A DNA stretch of 64,000 nt. Origin: CAYNST01 sp964546435 (GTDB lineage Bacteria; Pseudomonadota; Gammaproteobacteria; Pseudomonadales; Cellvibrionaceae). The translations under genes were made by a program, and so were the position numbers. Of this stretch, positions 36,790-45,437 are shown piece by piece; position 1 is the first letter of the stretch; each line of letters opens with the position of its first letter. Under the pieces are notes generated by a model. The model was given only the letters and a program-made list of their open reading frames with translations, did not search any database and was not told the origin of the DNA. Location of the stretch: assembly GCA_964546435.1 (NCBI GenBank), contig CAZJKJ010000009.1:1-64000 (forward strand), read 5' to 3'.

Positions 36790-36825
36790 CGGCCCGGTTT
36801 GATCATTGCACACGAACCCCAGGGC

Positions 36826-36865
36826 CTGTACGAAAAGTCGTCGAGCGCAGGCACTTTTCGTACAG
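36826..36865. repeat. Perfect palindromic element between rsmB and trkA
   Basis: Arms CTGTACGAAAAGT (36826-36838) and ACTTTTCGTACAG (36853-36865) are perfect over 13 bases with a 14-base centre. AGGGC-C and AGAGCCT outside them extend the symmetry imperfectly to about 45 bases. No T-run follows, so it is a poor terminator. The outward-facing CTGTACGAAAAG ends look like the terminal repeats of a tiny transposon-derived element. Confidence 0.6.
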
Positions 36866-36981
36866 AGCCTACGTAACTGCGATTGACAGCGGGATGTGAC
36901 AGATCCTCTTTTGGCACCCCGAAGGGGCGCTTGTACCGCATACGGTTACTCAACCATTTCACTGGTCCGGACGGGCTCGCC

Positions 36982-38388
36982 ATGAAAATCGTCATCCTCG
37001 GCGCCGGGCAGGTAGGCGGAACTCTGGCCAGCAACCTGTCCAGCGAATCCAACGACATCACCGTCGTCGACCAGAATGAGCAAAGTCTGCGGGAGCTGCG
37101 CGACCGGATCGACATCGGCGTCGTGGCGGGCAACGCCTCCTACCCGAGCGTACTGGTGCAGGCCGGTATCGAAGATGCCGATATGCTCATCGCCGTGACC
37201 AGTCACGACGAAACCAACATGATCGCCTGTCAGATTGCCCACAGCCTGTTCAACACCCCCACGAAAATCGCGCGCATCCGCTCCCAGGAATACGCATCCT
37301 ATACCGGCCTGTTCCGCAAGGACGCGATTCCGGTGGACGTGATTATCAGTCCCGAACAGATCGTCTCCAACTATATCTATCGACTGGTGGAGCAGCCCGG
37401 CGCCTTGCAGGTGCTGGATTTTGCCGGGGGTCGGGTGCAGCTGGTGGCGGTAAAAGCCTATTACGGCGGCCCGCTGGTGGGGCAGGAGCTGCGCTTTCTT
37501 CGCAAGCACATGCCCAATATCGATACCCGCGTCGCTGCCATCTTTCGTCGCGATCACGCCATTACGCCGGAAGGATCGACGGTTATCGAAGCCGATGACG
37601 AAGTGTTTTTCCTCGCCGCCAAAGAAGACATCCGCTCGGTGATGAGCGAGTTGCGGCGCCTCGACCGCACTTATAAACGGGTCGTCATCGCCGGCGGTGG
37701 CAATATCGGCCTGAGCCTCGCGTCGAAGCTGGAAAAGCGTTACTCCGTCAAGCTGATCGAGTATTCCGAAAAGCGCACCCGGTTCCTGTCCGAAAAGCTC
37801 CAGCACACCCTCGTCCTGCAAGGCAGTGCCTCCGACCGGGAGCTGCTCCTTGAAGAGAATATTGAAGGTTGCGATGTTTTTCTCGCGGTCACCAACAGCG
37901 ACGAAGCCAATATCATGTCGTCGATGCTGGCCAAGCGGCTGGGCGCACGCAAGGTGCTGACCCTGATCACCAACCCGGCCTATGTGGACCTGATCCAGGG
38001 CGGGGAAATCGACATCGCCATCTCGCCCCAGCAAGCCACCATCGGGACGCTCCTGACTCACGTGCGTCGGGGTGACATCGTCAATGTGCATTCACTGCGG
38101 CGCGGTGCGGCCGAAGCCATCGAGGTGATCGCCCATGGCGACCGCAAGACTTCCAGGGTCGTGGGCCGAGCCATTGAAGATATTGATTTGCCAGAAGGCG
38201 CAACCATCGGCGCTGTTGTACGGCAAAAAAAGAAGGACAATGAGGCGCCCCAGGAGGAATACGATGTGCTGATCGCCCACGATGATATCGTCATCGAAAG
38301 CGGCGATCACGTGATCGTATTCCTCGTAGACAAACGCTATACCCGTGACATTGAGCGACTCTTCCAGGTGGGTTTCACCTTCTTTTGA
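36982..38388 (+). CDS. trkA: Trk potassium uptake regulatory subunit TrkA
   Basis: A 468-residue cytoplasmic NAD(H)-binding subunit that gates TrkH/TrkG. Duplicated layout: Rossmann 1 starts MKIVILGAGQVGGTLA; RCK_C 1 at about 140-220; Rossmann 2 near residue 233 with RVVIAGGGNIGLSLASKLEKRY; RCK_C 2 to the end. ATG at 36982 follows the family start exactly. It is followed 62 bases later by trkH, forming the usual K+ uptake pair. Confidence 0.97.
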   Translation: MKIVILGAGQVGGTLASNLSSESNDITVVDQNEQSLRELRDRIDIGVVAGNASYPSVLVQAGIEDADMLIAVTSHDETNMIACQIAHSLFNTPTKIARIRSQEYASYTGLFRKDAIPVDVIISPEQIVSNYIYRLVEQPGALQVLDFAGGRVQLVAVKAYYGGPLVGQELRFLRKHMPNIDTRVAAIFRRDHAITPEGSTVIEADDEVFFLAAKEDIRSVMSELRRLDRTYKRVVIAGGGNIGLSLASKLEKRYSVKLIEYSEKRTRFLSEKLQHTLVLQGSASDRELLLEENIEGCDVFLAVTNSDEANIMSSMLAKRLGARKVLTLITNPAYVDLIQGGEIDIAISPQQATIGTLLTHVRRGDIVNVHSLRRGAAEAIEVIAHGDRKTSRVVGRAIEDIDLPEGATIGAVVRQKKKDNEAPQEEYDVLIAHDDIVIESGDHVIVFLVDKRYTRDIERLFQVGFTFF

Positions 38389-38450
38389 GACGCCTGCCGC
38401 GCCGGCGGTCGCGGTGATCGGCCCGGATCAGACAACTCTATGGATTCCTT

Positions 38451-39899
38451 ATGCGCCCGTTGGTCATCTGCAAGGTTTTCGGCCTGCTGCTGACGCTGTT
38501 CAGCTTCACGCTGGCGCCGCCGCTGCTGGTGTCTTTCTGGTACGCCGATCAGGCGCACGCCAGTTACATTATTGCCTTTGTCATTACTCTGGGGACCGGT
38601 TTGCTGGTCTGGTACCCGGCGCGTCGGGACACACAGGACCTGCGCATGCGCGACGGTTTTCTGGTTACGGCGCTGTTCTGGATTGTACTGGGCTTATTCG
38701 GCAGTCTGCCGTTTGCATTTTCCAGTGCGGTGCACATGAGCGTGGTGGATGCCGCGTTTGAATCCATTTCGGGGCTGACCACCACCGGGGCTACGGTCAT
38801 GGTCGGCCTGGATCATCTGCCACCATCGCTGTTGTATTACCGCCAGCAGTTGCAATGGCTCGGCGGCATCGGGATTGTCGTCATCGCGGTGGCCATTCTG
38901 CCCATGCTCGGTGTGGGCGGCATGCAGTTATATCGGGCGGAAACACCGGGCCCGATGAAAGACCGCAAGCTGACCCCGCGCATTGCCGGCACGGCAAAAA
39001 CGCTCTTCATGATTTATCTCGGTTTGACCGCCACCTGCGCCACCGCCTTCTGGCTGGCGGGAATGAACCTTTTTGATGCCATCGGCCACGCCTATGCAAC
39101 CGTCGCCATCGGCGGCTTTTCCACCCACGACGCCAGCATCGGCTATTTCAACAGCGCACCGGTCATGCTGATCGCGATATTTTTCATGATCGTTTCGGGG
39201 ATTAACTTTGCCCTGCATTTCACCGCCTGGCAAAACCGGACACTGCACAGTTACTGGACGGATCCCGAATGCCGTTTCTATTTGCGGGTTATCGCGGGCG
39301 GAATCCTCATTACGGTAATGACACTGCTGCTGACCCACACCTACGGCGGCGCCGACAGTCTTCTGCATGGAAGTTTTCAGCTGGTTTCCATTCTCACCAC
39401 CACCGGATTCACCACCGCCGATTTCAGCCGCTGGCCGACATTCTTGCCGTTTTTTCTGATTCTGGTCGCGTTCATGGGCGGCTGCGCCGGCTCCACGGCG
39501 GGCGGTATCAAGATGATCCGCATTCTGCTGATTTTGCGGCAAGGATTGCGGGAGATTTATGGGCTTATCCATCCGAACGCGGTCCTTTCCGTGAAGATCG
39601 GAACCCACAGCGTTAGCGACCGCGTGATAACGGCTGTCTGGGCATTCTTCATCGCCTATGCGCTGGTCTTCATCGTGATGTGCGTGTTGCTGCTGGCAAC
39701 GGGCATGGATTTCACCACGGCATTCACCGCCCTCAGTGCCTGTCTCAACAACCTTGGTCCCGGTCTCGGCGAGGTCGCGGCACACTACGGCAATATTCCC
39801 GCGGCGGCGAAATGGCTGCTGTGCCTGGCCATGATTATGGGCCGCCTCGAAGTATTCACTTTGCTGGTTCTGTTTACACCGATGTTCTGGCGACCGTAG
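38451..39899 (+). CDS. trkH: Trk potassium transporter, membrane subunit
   Basis: A 482-residue integral membrane protein with four M1-P-M2 repeats. Selectivity-filter segments are visible: SISGLTTTGATVM, YATVAIGGFSTHD, LVSILTTTGFTTADF and SACLNNLGPGLG. It takes up K+ under control of TrkA. The end, FTLLVLFTPMFWR, is typical of TrkH/TrkG. The gene after it has its own Fur-controlled promoter, so the operon ends here. Confidence 0.96.
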   Translation: MRPLVICKVFGLLLTLFSFTLAPPLLVSFWYADQAHASYIIAFVITLGTGLLVWYPARRDTQDLRMRDGFLVTALFWIVLGLFGSLPFAFSSAVHMSVVDAAFESISGLTTTGATVMVGLDHLPPSLLYYRQQLQWLGGIGIVVIAVAILPMLGVGGMQLYRAETPGPMKDRKLTPRIAGTAKTLFMIYLGLTATCATAFWLAGMNLFDAIGHAYATVAIGGFSTHDASIGYFNSAPVMLIAIFFMIVSGINFALHFTAWQNRTLHSYWTDPECRFYLRVIAGGILITVMTLLLTHTYGGADSLLHGSFQLVSILTTTGFTTADFSRWPTFLPFFLILVAFMGGCAGSTAGGIKMIRILLILRQGLREIYGLIHPNAVLSVKIGTHSVSDRVITAVWAFFIAYALVFIVMCVLLLATGMDFTTAFTALSACLNNLGPGLGEVAAHYGNIPAAAKWLLCLAMIMGRLEVFTLLVLFTPMFWRP

Positions 39900-40000
39900 A
39901 CGACGTTGTCTGGCCGACCGTGTGTCAACTGCCTTCGTATGTCGATAATGGGTTAAATATCCGGTTTCATCACAGTTTCAGCCGCTATTCTTGCGAATCT

Positions 40001-40019
40001 AAATGATAACAATTATCAT
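40001..40019. promoter_or_regulatory. Fur box upstream of the TonB receptor operon
   Basis: AAATGATAACAATTATCAT lies 30 bases before the receptor ATG. Its arms ATGATAA/TTATCAT are a perfect inverted repeat, close to the Fur consensus GATAATGATAATCATTATC. Iron-dependent repression of the 40.0-44.3 kb operon is expected. Confidence 0.85.
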
Positions 40020-40048
40020 CCGACGCACTTAAAGAAGAGAGCGGTAAC

Positions 40049-42106
40049 ATGAAAAGCTGTATTTGCATTGGAGGCGGCCTGTTGATGCTGGTCGGGGGCC
40101 TGAGCACGGGGACAGCTCAGGCAGATGAGGTCGTGGAAGAAATCAAAGTGTGGGGAACCAAGGTTCACACCAGTTCACTGAACCTTGATGAAGAAGCGGT
40201 CGCCGTGCGCCAGGTCGATCACATCAGTGATTTGTTACGCACCTTGCCGGGTATCGATGTGGGCGGTGCTCACTCGATGAACCAGCGCATTACCATTCGC
40301 AGCATGGATGACAAGGATTTACGCATCACCATCGACGGTGCCAATCAGAACACCTATATGTATCACCACATGGGCAATCTGCAGATCCACGCAGACATCC
40401 TCAGTGCCGCCGAACTGGATCTGGGTAACAACTCGGTCATTCAAGGGGGTCTTGGCGGAACGGTTCGCTTTCAAACCAAAAGTGCAGAAGACCTGCTGCC
40501 CGCCGGAAAACGCGTCGGCGCGCGCCTGCAGGCCGGTTATGCGGACAACGCCGCTTCCAGTTATTCAGCGACCGCATTCGGTCAGCTCACCGACGACGTC
40601 GATGTGCTGGGCTATGTCAACCGCGTCAACAAGGAAGACTTCAAGGTCGGCGATGGCGAGATCCGCGATTTTTACGGCGATGTCATTCCCAATACCGACG
40701 GCACGGTGCGCGGCTTTGAAGGCACGGTAACCGATGCCCTGATCAAGCTGGGCTGGCAGGTGACGGCCAATCAGCGCTTGCGCTTCGGCTATGAATCCTA
40801 TGTCGACAAGGGTGATTACACCTACCGGCCGGACATGGGTCTGGCAACCGACCTCACCATCAACAATGGTGTCGGTGGCCCGCTGCTATGGCCGACAGAA
40901 TTTGCCCGGGACACGGTCACGCTCAATTACGATCTCACGCTTGAGAACTCCACCGTTAAAGCCACCCTCTACTCCACCATCAGCACGCTGGATCGCGATG
41001 AAACCGGCTGGGCACCCGATCCTGCGGCCGGTTATATCTCCGGGGAAGCGAAAAACGTCGGTCTGGACGTTATCGCCGTCACCAGGATCGCGGGTCATGA
41101 GCTGACCTACGGCGGCGAGATCATTGAGTACGACACCGAATATAACGCCGATTATCTAACTGCGGACAATGACAACTCCGGCGAGAGTGCCACCACCAGC
41201 GCCCTCTATCTGCAGGATCGCATTGCACTGGGTTCGCGCTTTGCGCTGGTTCCCGGTCTGCGTTTCAGCCACGCGGATCTCGATTCAGCGGTTGTCAAAG
41301 ATTCCTTTTCGGAAGTCACGGGCGCATTGGCGCTGGAGTTTCACGTGACCGATGATCTGCTGATTCACGCCAGTAGCACCCAGCTTTTCAAGGCACCGGA
41401 AATTGGCGAAGTCTTCACCGGCGCCGGCCTTTTGGACGCCAGCAACCCCGACATAAAAGCGGAAACCGGCATCAACAATGAACTCGCTTTCGCATGGCGC
41501 AACAGTCACTACAATGCCGGCGTCACGGTGTTTGAAACGAGCATCGACAATTACATTTACGACTATGCGGAAAACAGCGACGGCGACTACGTCAAGAGCA
41601 ACGTCGGCGACATGACCATCGACGGGTTCGAAGCCTATGCCGGCTTCTCTCTGGGCAGCCTCGACGCACTGCTGACGTTTTCCCGGGCCGACAGCGAACT
41701 GGACGCCTTTGCGACCTTCGCCAGCCTCGACGGCGCCCGTATCGATCGCAAACAGGGTGACACCTGGTCCCTGAATGTGGATTACGAAATTCTGCCGTGG
41801 AATCTTGCCCTGCACTGGGAAACGCAACTTGTCGACGATCTGCCCCGGGGTCTGGATCTGGATGGCGCCACCGAAAACAATGCCAAAGAAGGCTTCACCA
41901 TCCATAACATCGCGGCACGCTGGACACCGCAAAGCGTTCGCGACGGCTGGGCATTTACTTTCGGCGTGGACAATCTTTTCGATGAATATTATGCATCGCA
42001 ATCATCTCGCACCGGATTGTCCAGTCACCGGCGCTTCGGGCTGCTTTCCCTTCAAGACTACGAACCGGGCCGCAACGTAAAAGCCACCGTTTCCTATCAA
42101 TTCTGA
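40049..42106 (+). CDS. TonB-dependent receptor, iron-regulated
   Basis: A 685-residue outer membrane receptor. A signal peptide ends near GTAQA; a TonB-box-like EEIKVWGTKV follows; the plug (about 50-160) has ISDLLRTLPGIDVGGAHSMNQRITIRSMDDKDLRITIDGANQNTYMYHHMG-type sequence and GGLGGTVRFQTK. The barrel ends in KATVSYQF with the typical terminal phenylalanine. A Fur box precedes it. Heme or a siderophore is the likely ligand; closeness to the petrobactin genes makes ferric petrobactin a good candidate, but this is inference. It heads an operon with PepSY, DUF2271 and DUF4198 genes. Confidence 0.92.
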   Translation: MKSCICIGGGLLMLVGGLSTGTAQADEVVEEIKVWGTKVHTSSLNLDEEAVAVRQVDHISDLLRTLPGIDVGGAHSMNQRITIRSMDDKDLRITIDGANQNTYMYHHMGNLQIHADILSAAELDLGNNSVIQGGLGGTVRFQTKSAEDLLPAGKRVGARLQAGYADNAASSYSATAFGQLTDDVDVLGYVNRVNKEDFKVGDGEIRDFYGDVIPNTDGTVRGFEGTVTDALIKLGWQVTANQRLRFGYESYVDKGDYTYRPDMGLATDLTINNGVGGPLLWPTEFARDTVTLNYDLTLENSTVKATLYSTISTLDRDETGWAPDPAAGYISGEAKNVGLDVIAVTRIAGHELTYGGEIIEYDTEYNADYLTADNDNSGESATTSALYLQDRIALGSRFALVPGLRFSHADLDSAVVKDSFSEVTGALALEFHVTDDLLIHASSTQLFKAPEIGEVFTGAGLLDASNPDIKAETGINNELAFAWRNSHYNAGVTVFETSIDNYIYDYAENSDGDYVKSNVGDMTIDGFEAYAGFSLGSLDALLTFSRADSELDAFATFASLDGARIDRKQGDTWSLNVDYEILPWNLALHWETQLVDDLPRGLDLDGATENNAKEGFTIHNIAARWTPQSVRDGWAFTFGVDNLFDEYYASQSSRTGLSSHRRFGLLSLQDYEPGRNVKATVSYQF

Positions 42107-42115
42107 TCAACCCGG

Positions 42116-42132
42116 GCCCGCCGGAAGCGGGC
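42116..42132 (+). terminator. Small hairpin between receptor and PepSY genes
   Basis: GCCCGC/GCGGGC stem with a five-base loop, ten bases after the receptor stop. No T-run follows, so it is more likely an attenuator or mRNA stabiliser that allows less expression of the downstream genes than a full terminator. Confidence 0.4.
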
Positions 42133-42146
42133 TTCGTTGAGTAACT

Positions 42147-42809
42147 ATGGCGCAGTCAAAATTCCAGAAAATATTCAGCAGACAGATATTGCCAATGGCG
42201 CGGCTTCTGCACGTCTACGTATCGGCAAGCCTGTTTGCATTGATGTTGTTTTTCTGTCTGACCGGATATTTTCTGAATCATCAGGATCTGTTTGGCAACA
42301 GCGGCACCGAGAAAAGCATCGAATTCGAACTCGATGAAAAGGTTATCAATTCACTTAACAGCGCCATCACCGAAACGGCCGGGGGTGATAACGAATTGCG
42401 CCCGGACACGCTGCTGCACGATCTGCTGGCGCAGCGTTTCGGGCTCACCAATCCCACCTCCGTCGATCTCGACGAAGACATGGGGGAAATATTCCTGAAT
42501 TACTCCCTGCCGGCCGGGTATGCCACCGCGGCGGTCAGTATGACGGACGCGGTAGTGACCCTGGATTATCGCAACGGCAACACCACTTCCCTGCTCAATG
42601 ACCTGCACAAAGGCCGGCACAGTGGCGCGGTCTGGTCCTGGATTATTGACGTATCCGCATGGCTGATGATTTTTTTCTCCATGACGGGTTTTTTGTTGCT
42701 GTTTCAGAATAAACGCCAGCGCCGGTTGACACTCGCTCTGGCCGGTCTGGGCGCAGTAACGCCGGTCCTGTTTTATTTTTTGTGGGTACCACGACTGACG
42801 GGTGTTTAG
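42147..42809 (+). CDS. PepSY-associated transmembrane protein
   Basis: A 220-residue membrane protein: one helix at about 20-42 (LLHVYVSASLFALMLFFCLTGYFLNH), a periplasmic region of about 110 residues, and two helices at about 170-190 and 197-215. The HVYVSASLF...LTGYFLNH helix and the WSWIIDVSAWLMIFFSMTGFLLLF helix match the PepSY_TM family. PepSY_TM proteins such as FoxB and FpvG reduce ferric siderophores in the periplasm or inner membrane; this compact version may do the same. Second gene of the Fur-controlled operon. Confidence 0.85.
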   Translation: MAQSKFQKIFSRQILPMARLLHVYVSASLFALMLFFCLTGYFLNHQDLFGNSGTEKSIEFELDEKVINSLNSAITETAGGDNELRPDTLLHDLLAQRFGLTNPTSVDLDEDMGEIFLNYSLPAGYATAAVSMTDAVVTLDYRNGNTTSLLNDLHKGRHSGAVWSWIIDVSAWLMIFFSMTGFLLLFQNKRQRRLTLALAGLGAVTPVLFYFLWVPRLTGV

Positions 42810-42810
42810 C

Positions 42811-43332
42811 ATGTCAAGAACCTTACAGTGTCTGGCATCGGCCGGACTGATTTTCACGGGGCTTTTCACGGCGATTTTCACGGTGCTTCCCGCTGCCGCC
42901 ACCACGGCGCCCGTCGCCATTGAGGTTAGCGTGCCGGCGCTGGATGCCAATCCTTATCACAAGCCCTACGTCGCAATCTGGCTGGAAACACCGGAGCGGG
43001 AAAACGTCGTGACCCTGGCTATCTGGTACGAAAAGGATACCTGGCTTAAAGACCTGCGCCAGTGGTGGCGCAAGGCCGGCCGCAGCGCCAATGGTGAACT
43101 CGACAGTGTCACCGGCGCGACGCGTAAACCCGGTCAGTACACATTCAGCTGGGATGGCAAGGACCACACGGGCAAACCCGTGCCGCCGGGCGATTATCTG
43201 TTGAATTTCGAAGCCGCCCGCGAAGAAGGCGGGCGCAGTTTCCAGCGTCAGCCGATCAGCCTGGGGAAAAGCGGAACCTGGGTTATTCCTGCCGAAAACG
43301 AACTCGGTGAAATTCAAATCAGCATTCAGTGA
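42811..43332 (+). CDS. DUF2271 periplasmic protein
   Basis: A 173-residue secreted protein with an N-terminal signal segment (about 8-30). It carries the DUF2271 pattern: PYHKPYVAIWLETPERENVVTLAIWYEKDTWLKDLRQWWRK, then DSVTGATRKPGQYTFSWDGKDHTGKPVPPGDYLL. The second motif resembles a FlgD-like Ig fold. ATG at 42811 starts one base after the previous stop. It travels with PepSY and DUF4198 genes in iron-regulated operons; its biochemical role is not known. Confidence 0.85.
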   Translation: MSRTLQCLASAGLIFTGLFTAIFTVLPAAATTAPVAIEVSVPALDANPYHKPYVAIWLETPERENVVTLAIWYEKDTWLKDLRQWWRKAGRSANGELDSVTGATRKPGQYTFSWDGKDHTGKPVPPGDYLLNFEAAREEGGRSFQRQPISLGKSGTWVIPAENELGEIQISIQ

Positions 43333-43338
43333 GACATC

Positions 43339-44259
43339 ATGAGACCTTTTTCCAACGTATTGCTCGCCTGCCTGGTTGCATCGGGAACAGTGTTTGCCAG
43401 TCACAGCGCTCTCGGTCACAGCCGCTGGATGGTTCCCAGCCACTCGGTACTGTCGGGTGAACAACCTGAAACCGTGACAGTTGATATCAGTATTTCCAAC
43501 GATTTTTTTCATCCCGATTATGCCGTCGGCGGAATCAAGCCAGACGATGCCGCCCGTCGCAAAAAGCCGACCAAACCGGGGAATAAGGCCAGCGTGGCGG
43601 AAAAGCTGGAGTATGAACTGGCCGCCTCCACCCGCCTGCGGGTAGTAAAGCCCGACGGCACCAGTGACAACAGCACCCCGCTGGTGGATCTGGTTCGAAA
43701 GAGTTCCGGCGCAGTATTGCTGGAAGAATCCGGCACCTACCGTTTGTCGGTGGAACAGAACCCGGTCTATTTCACCTGGTACAAAGACGCCGATGGCAAC
43801 AAGGCGCGGGCTTTTGGCAAGCCCGAACAGGTTAAATCCTCTCTGCCAGAAGATGCGAAAGAACTGTCCGGCTTGAAGCTGATCAACCGTATAGAAACAT
43901 TCGTTACCCGCAACGGCCTGAGCCAAAGCCCGTTGAAGCCCTCCGGTCACGGCCTCGAACTGCAGTACCTGACTCACCCGAACGAGCTGTTTGCCGGGGA
44001 AAAAGCATCTTTTGCAATGCTGCTCAATGGCAAACCCCTGAGCAATGCCACGATAAAAGTCACCCGCGGCAATACCCGGTATCGCAATCAGCGACACGCG
44101 CTGGAGCTGACCACCAACGACAAGGGTCGCTTCGAAATTGAATGGCCCGAGGCGGGCCTGTATCTGCTCGAAAGCGAATGGGAGCAGGCATCCAGTGAAA
44201 AGGGGATTGAAAACGAGGTGCTGGGTTTATTTGTAACGCTTGAGGTAAACCCGGAATAA
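43339..44259 (+). CDS. DUF4198 periplasmic protein
   Basis: A 306-residue secreted protein. A signal peptide ends near ALGHS; HSRWMVPSHSVLSGEQPETVTVDISISNDFF is the DUF4198 signature, in which the H-x-x-W-hydrophobic start is conserved. The C-terminal part (GHGLELQYLTHPNELFAGEKASFAMLLNGKPLSNATIKVTRG) is Ig-like. Members of this family have been linked by context to nickel, cobalt or iron uptake. Last gene of the Fur-controlled operon, seven bases after DUF2271. Confidence 0.85.
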   Translation: MRPFSNVLLACLVASGTVFASHSALGHSRWMVPSHSVLSGEQPETVTVDISISNDFFHPDYAVGGIKPDDAARRKKPTKPGNKASVAEKLEYELAASTRLRVVKPDGTSDNSTPLVDLVRKSSGAVLLEESGTYRLSVEQNPVYFTWYKDADGNKARAFGKPEQVKSSLPEDAKELSGLKLINRIETFVTRNGLSQSPLKPSGHGLELQYLTHPNELFAGEKASFAMLLNGKPLSNATIKVTRGNTRYRNQRHALELTTNDKGRFEIEWPEAGLYLLESEWEQASSEKGIENEVLGLFVTLEVNPE

Positions 44260-44291
44260 GAACCACCAGCGATTCCGTCGACCAATCCCCC

Positions 44292-45104
44292 ATGAGGCTG
44301 ACTTCACTCCCGCTGGAATGCCCTGCAAGGGTGGAGGATCAGCCGCAGGCAACACTGCGCATTTTGCTCGTGTGTAATGAAGCACTGCGCAATGAAAAGC
44401 TGCGCCATGAAACACTGTGCAATGAGCCCGTGTGCAGCCAGAGTCGCTCACACGTCAGGCACCTGATCGGATTGCTGGAAAGAGCCGGTTATCAGCTGGA
44501 CATCGCCGTCGGTTTCGCCGATGCCGTGGACGTGCTGTTCAGCAAAGTGGTGCATCTAGTGTTCGTCGTGTTTGGCGATGAAGACGAAGCGGATTTCCAG
44601 ACCCTGCAGAACCTCCGCGCGACAGCGGCAGTGCCCGTGATGTTGCTGTCGGTATATCCGTCCGATGACAGCGGTGTGCGCGCCTTCCAGGCTGGTGCGG
44701 ATGATTTTGTAACACCGGCGACCTGTCCTGCGGAAATCCTGTTGCGAATCGCCGCGCTGCTGCGACGGGGCAACCAGCCGCCGGAGCGCTCGTCAGTCCC
44801 TGGGGTTCATGCGCTGCGCCGCGCTCAGTTTCACCTGAATCGCGAACGCCGAATCGCCAGTTACCGGGACGTGCCCCTGGACCTGACATCCACCCAGTTC
44901 CGGCTGCTGTGGATTCTGCTCTGCAACGCCCGGACCCTGGTGCGGCGCGAACTGTTGTACACGCTGGTGCTGGAGAAAAATTCCGGACTCTATGACCGCA
45001 GCCTGGACATGCATGTGTGCCGGCTGCGAAAAAAACTCGAAGCCGCCGGATTTAATGGTAGCCGCCTTAAAACCGTTCGCGGCCGGGGTTACCGGTTTGA
45101 TTGA
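44292..45104 (+). CDS. OmpR-type regulator with degenerate receiver domain
   Basis: A 270-residue regulator. The C-terminal winged helix (about 172-270) is normal for the OmpR/PhoB family: LDLTSTQFRLLWILLCNARTLVRRELLY...LDMHVCRLRKKLEAAGFNGSRLKTVRGRGYRFD. The N-terminal receiver is degenerate: the acidic pair is missing (ILLVCNEA), the phospho-acceptor aspartate is not in place (LVFVVFGDED) and the conserved lysine is gone (VTPATCP). Between strand 1 and helix 1 lies a four-fold pentapeptide tandem repeat. No kinase is adjacent. It probably regulates nearby iron genes without phosphorylation. Start uncertain: ATG at 44292 lacks a ribosome binding site; GTG at 44331 is an alternative. Confidence 0.85.
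   Translation: MRLTSLPLECPARVEDQPQATLRILLVCNEALRNEKLRHETLCNEPVCSQSRSHVRHLIGLLERAGYQLDIAVGFADAVDVLFSKVVHLVFVVFGDEDEADFQTLQNLRATAAVPVMLLSVYPSDDSGVRAFQAGADDFVTPATCPAEILLRIAALLRRGNQPPERSSVPGVHALRRAQFHLNRERRIASYRDVPLDLTSTQFRLLWILLCNARTLVRRELLYTLVLEKNSGLYDRSLDMHVCRLRKKLEAAGFNGSRLKTVRGRGYRFD
44376..44435 (+). repeat. 15-base coding tandem repeat in the regulator
   Basis: Four diverged copies of a 15-base unit (GAAGCACTGCGCAAT, GAAAAGCTGCGCCAT, GAAACACTGTGCAAT, GAGCCCGTGTGCAGC) encode EALRN, EKLRH, ETLCN and EPVCS within the receiver domain. The insertion lengthens the loop after strand 1. Confidence 0.8.
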
Positions 45105-45143
45105 TTTTTATTTGGTCTGATAATTCTTTGATCTAAGGGTTTT

Positions 45144-45437
45144 ATGATGAACGCAGTGGTCAGTCGAGGCTTTATAAAGACGTGTGAAGGTGAGCGTTTG
45201 ATCAACCGGATATGCCGGCATTTCCGGCACAAAGTGGAAGTTGCCATGACCCAGGACGGCGGCATCGTCCGGTTTGCCGAAGGGTTTTGTCAGCTGGAAA
45301 AACAATCGGCAGGTATTGCGGTGGAGTGCGGCGCATATTCGGAAGGCGAACTCGAAGACATCAAGCACACGCTTATCCGGCATCTCCCGCAATTCACCAA
45401 CGACACCAGCGTGCAGGTGAACTGGGCCTGCCAGTGA
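45144..45437 (+). CDS. DUF2218 family protein
   Basis: A 97-residue protein matching DUF2218: CEGERLINRICRHFRHKVEV, GGIVRFAEGFCQLEKQSAGIAVECGAYSEGELEDIKHTLIRHLPQF. Family members often sit beside siderophore genes; the role is unknown. Two adjacent ATGs (45144, 45147) are possible starts. Its TGA overlaps the GTG start of the MATE gene, so both are probably translated together. Confidence 0.85.
   Translation: MMNAVVSRGFIKTCEGERLINRICRHFRHKVEVAMTQDGGIVRFAEGFCQLEKQSAGIAVECGAYSEGELEDIKHTLIRHLPQFTNDTSVQVNWACQ

Noticed and set aside
42823..44097. 424-residue minus-strand frame
   Set aside because: Spans two well supported plus-strand genes (DUF2271, DUF4198) in antisense.
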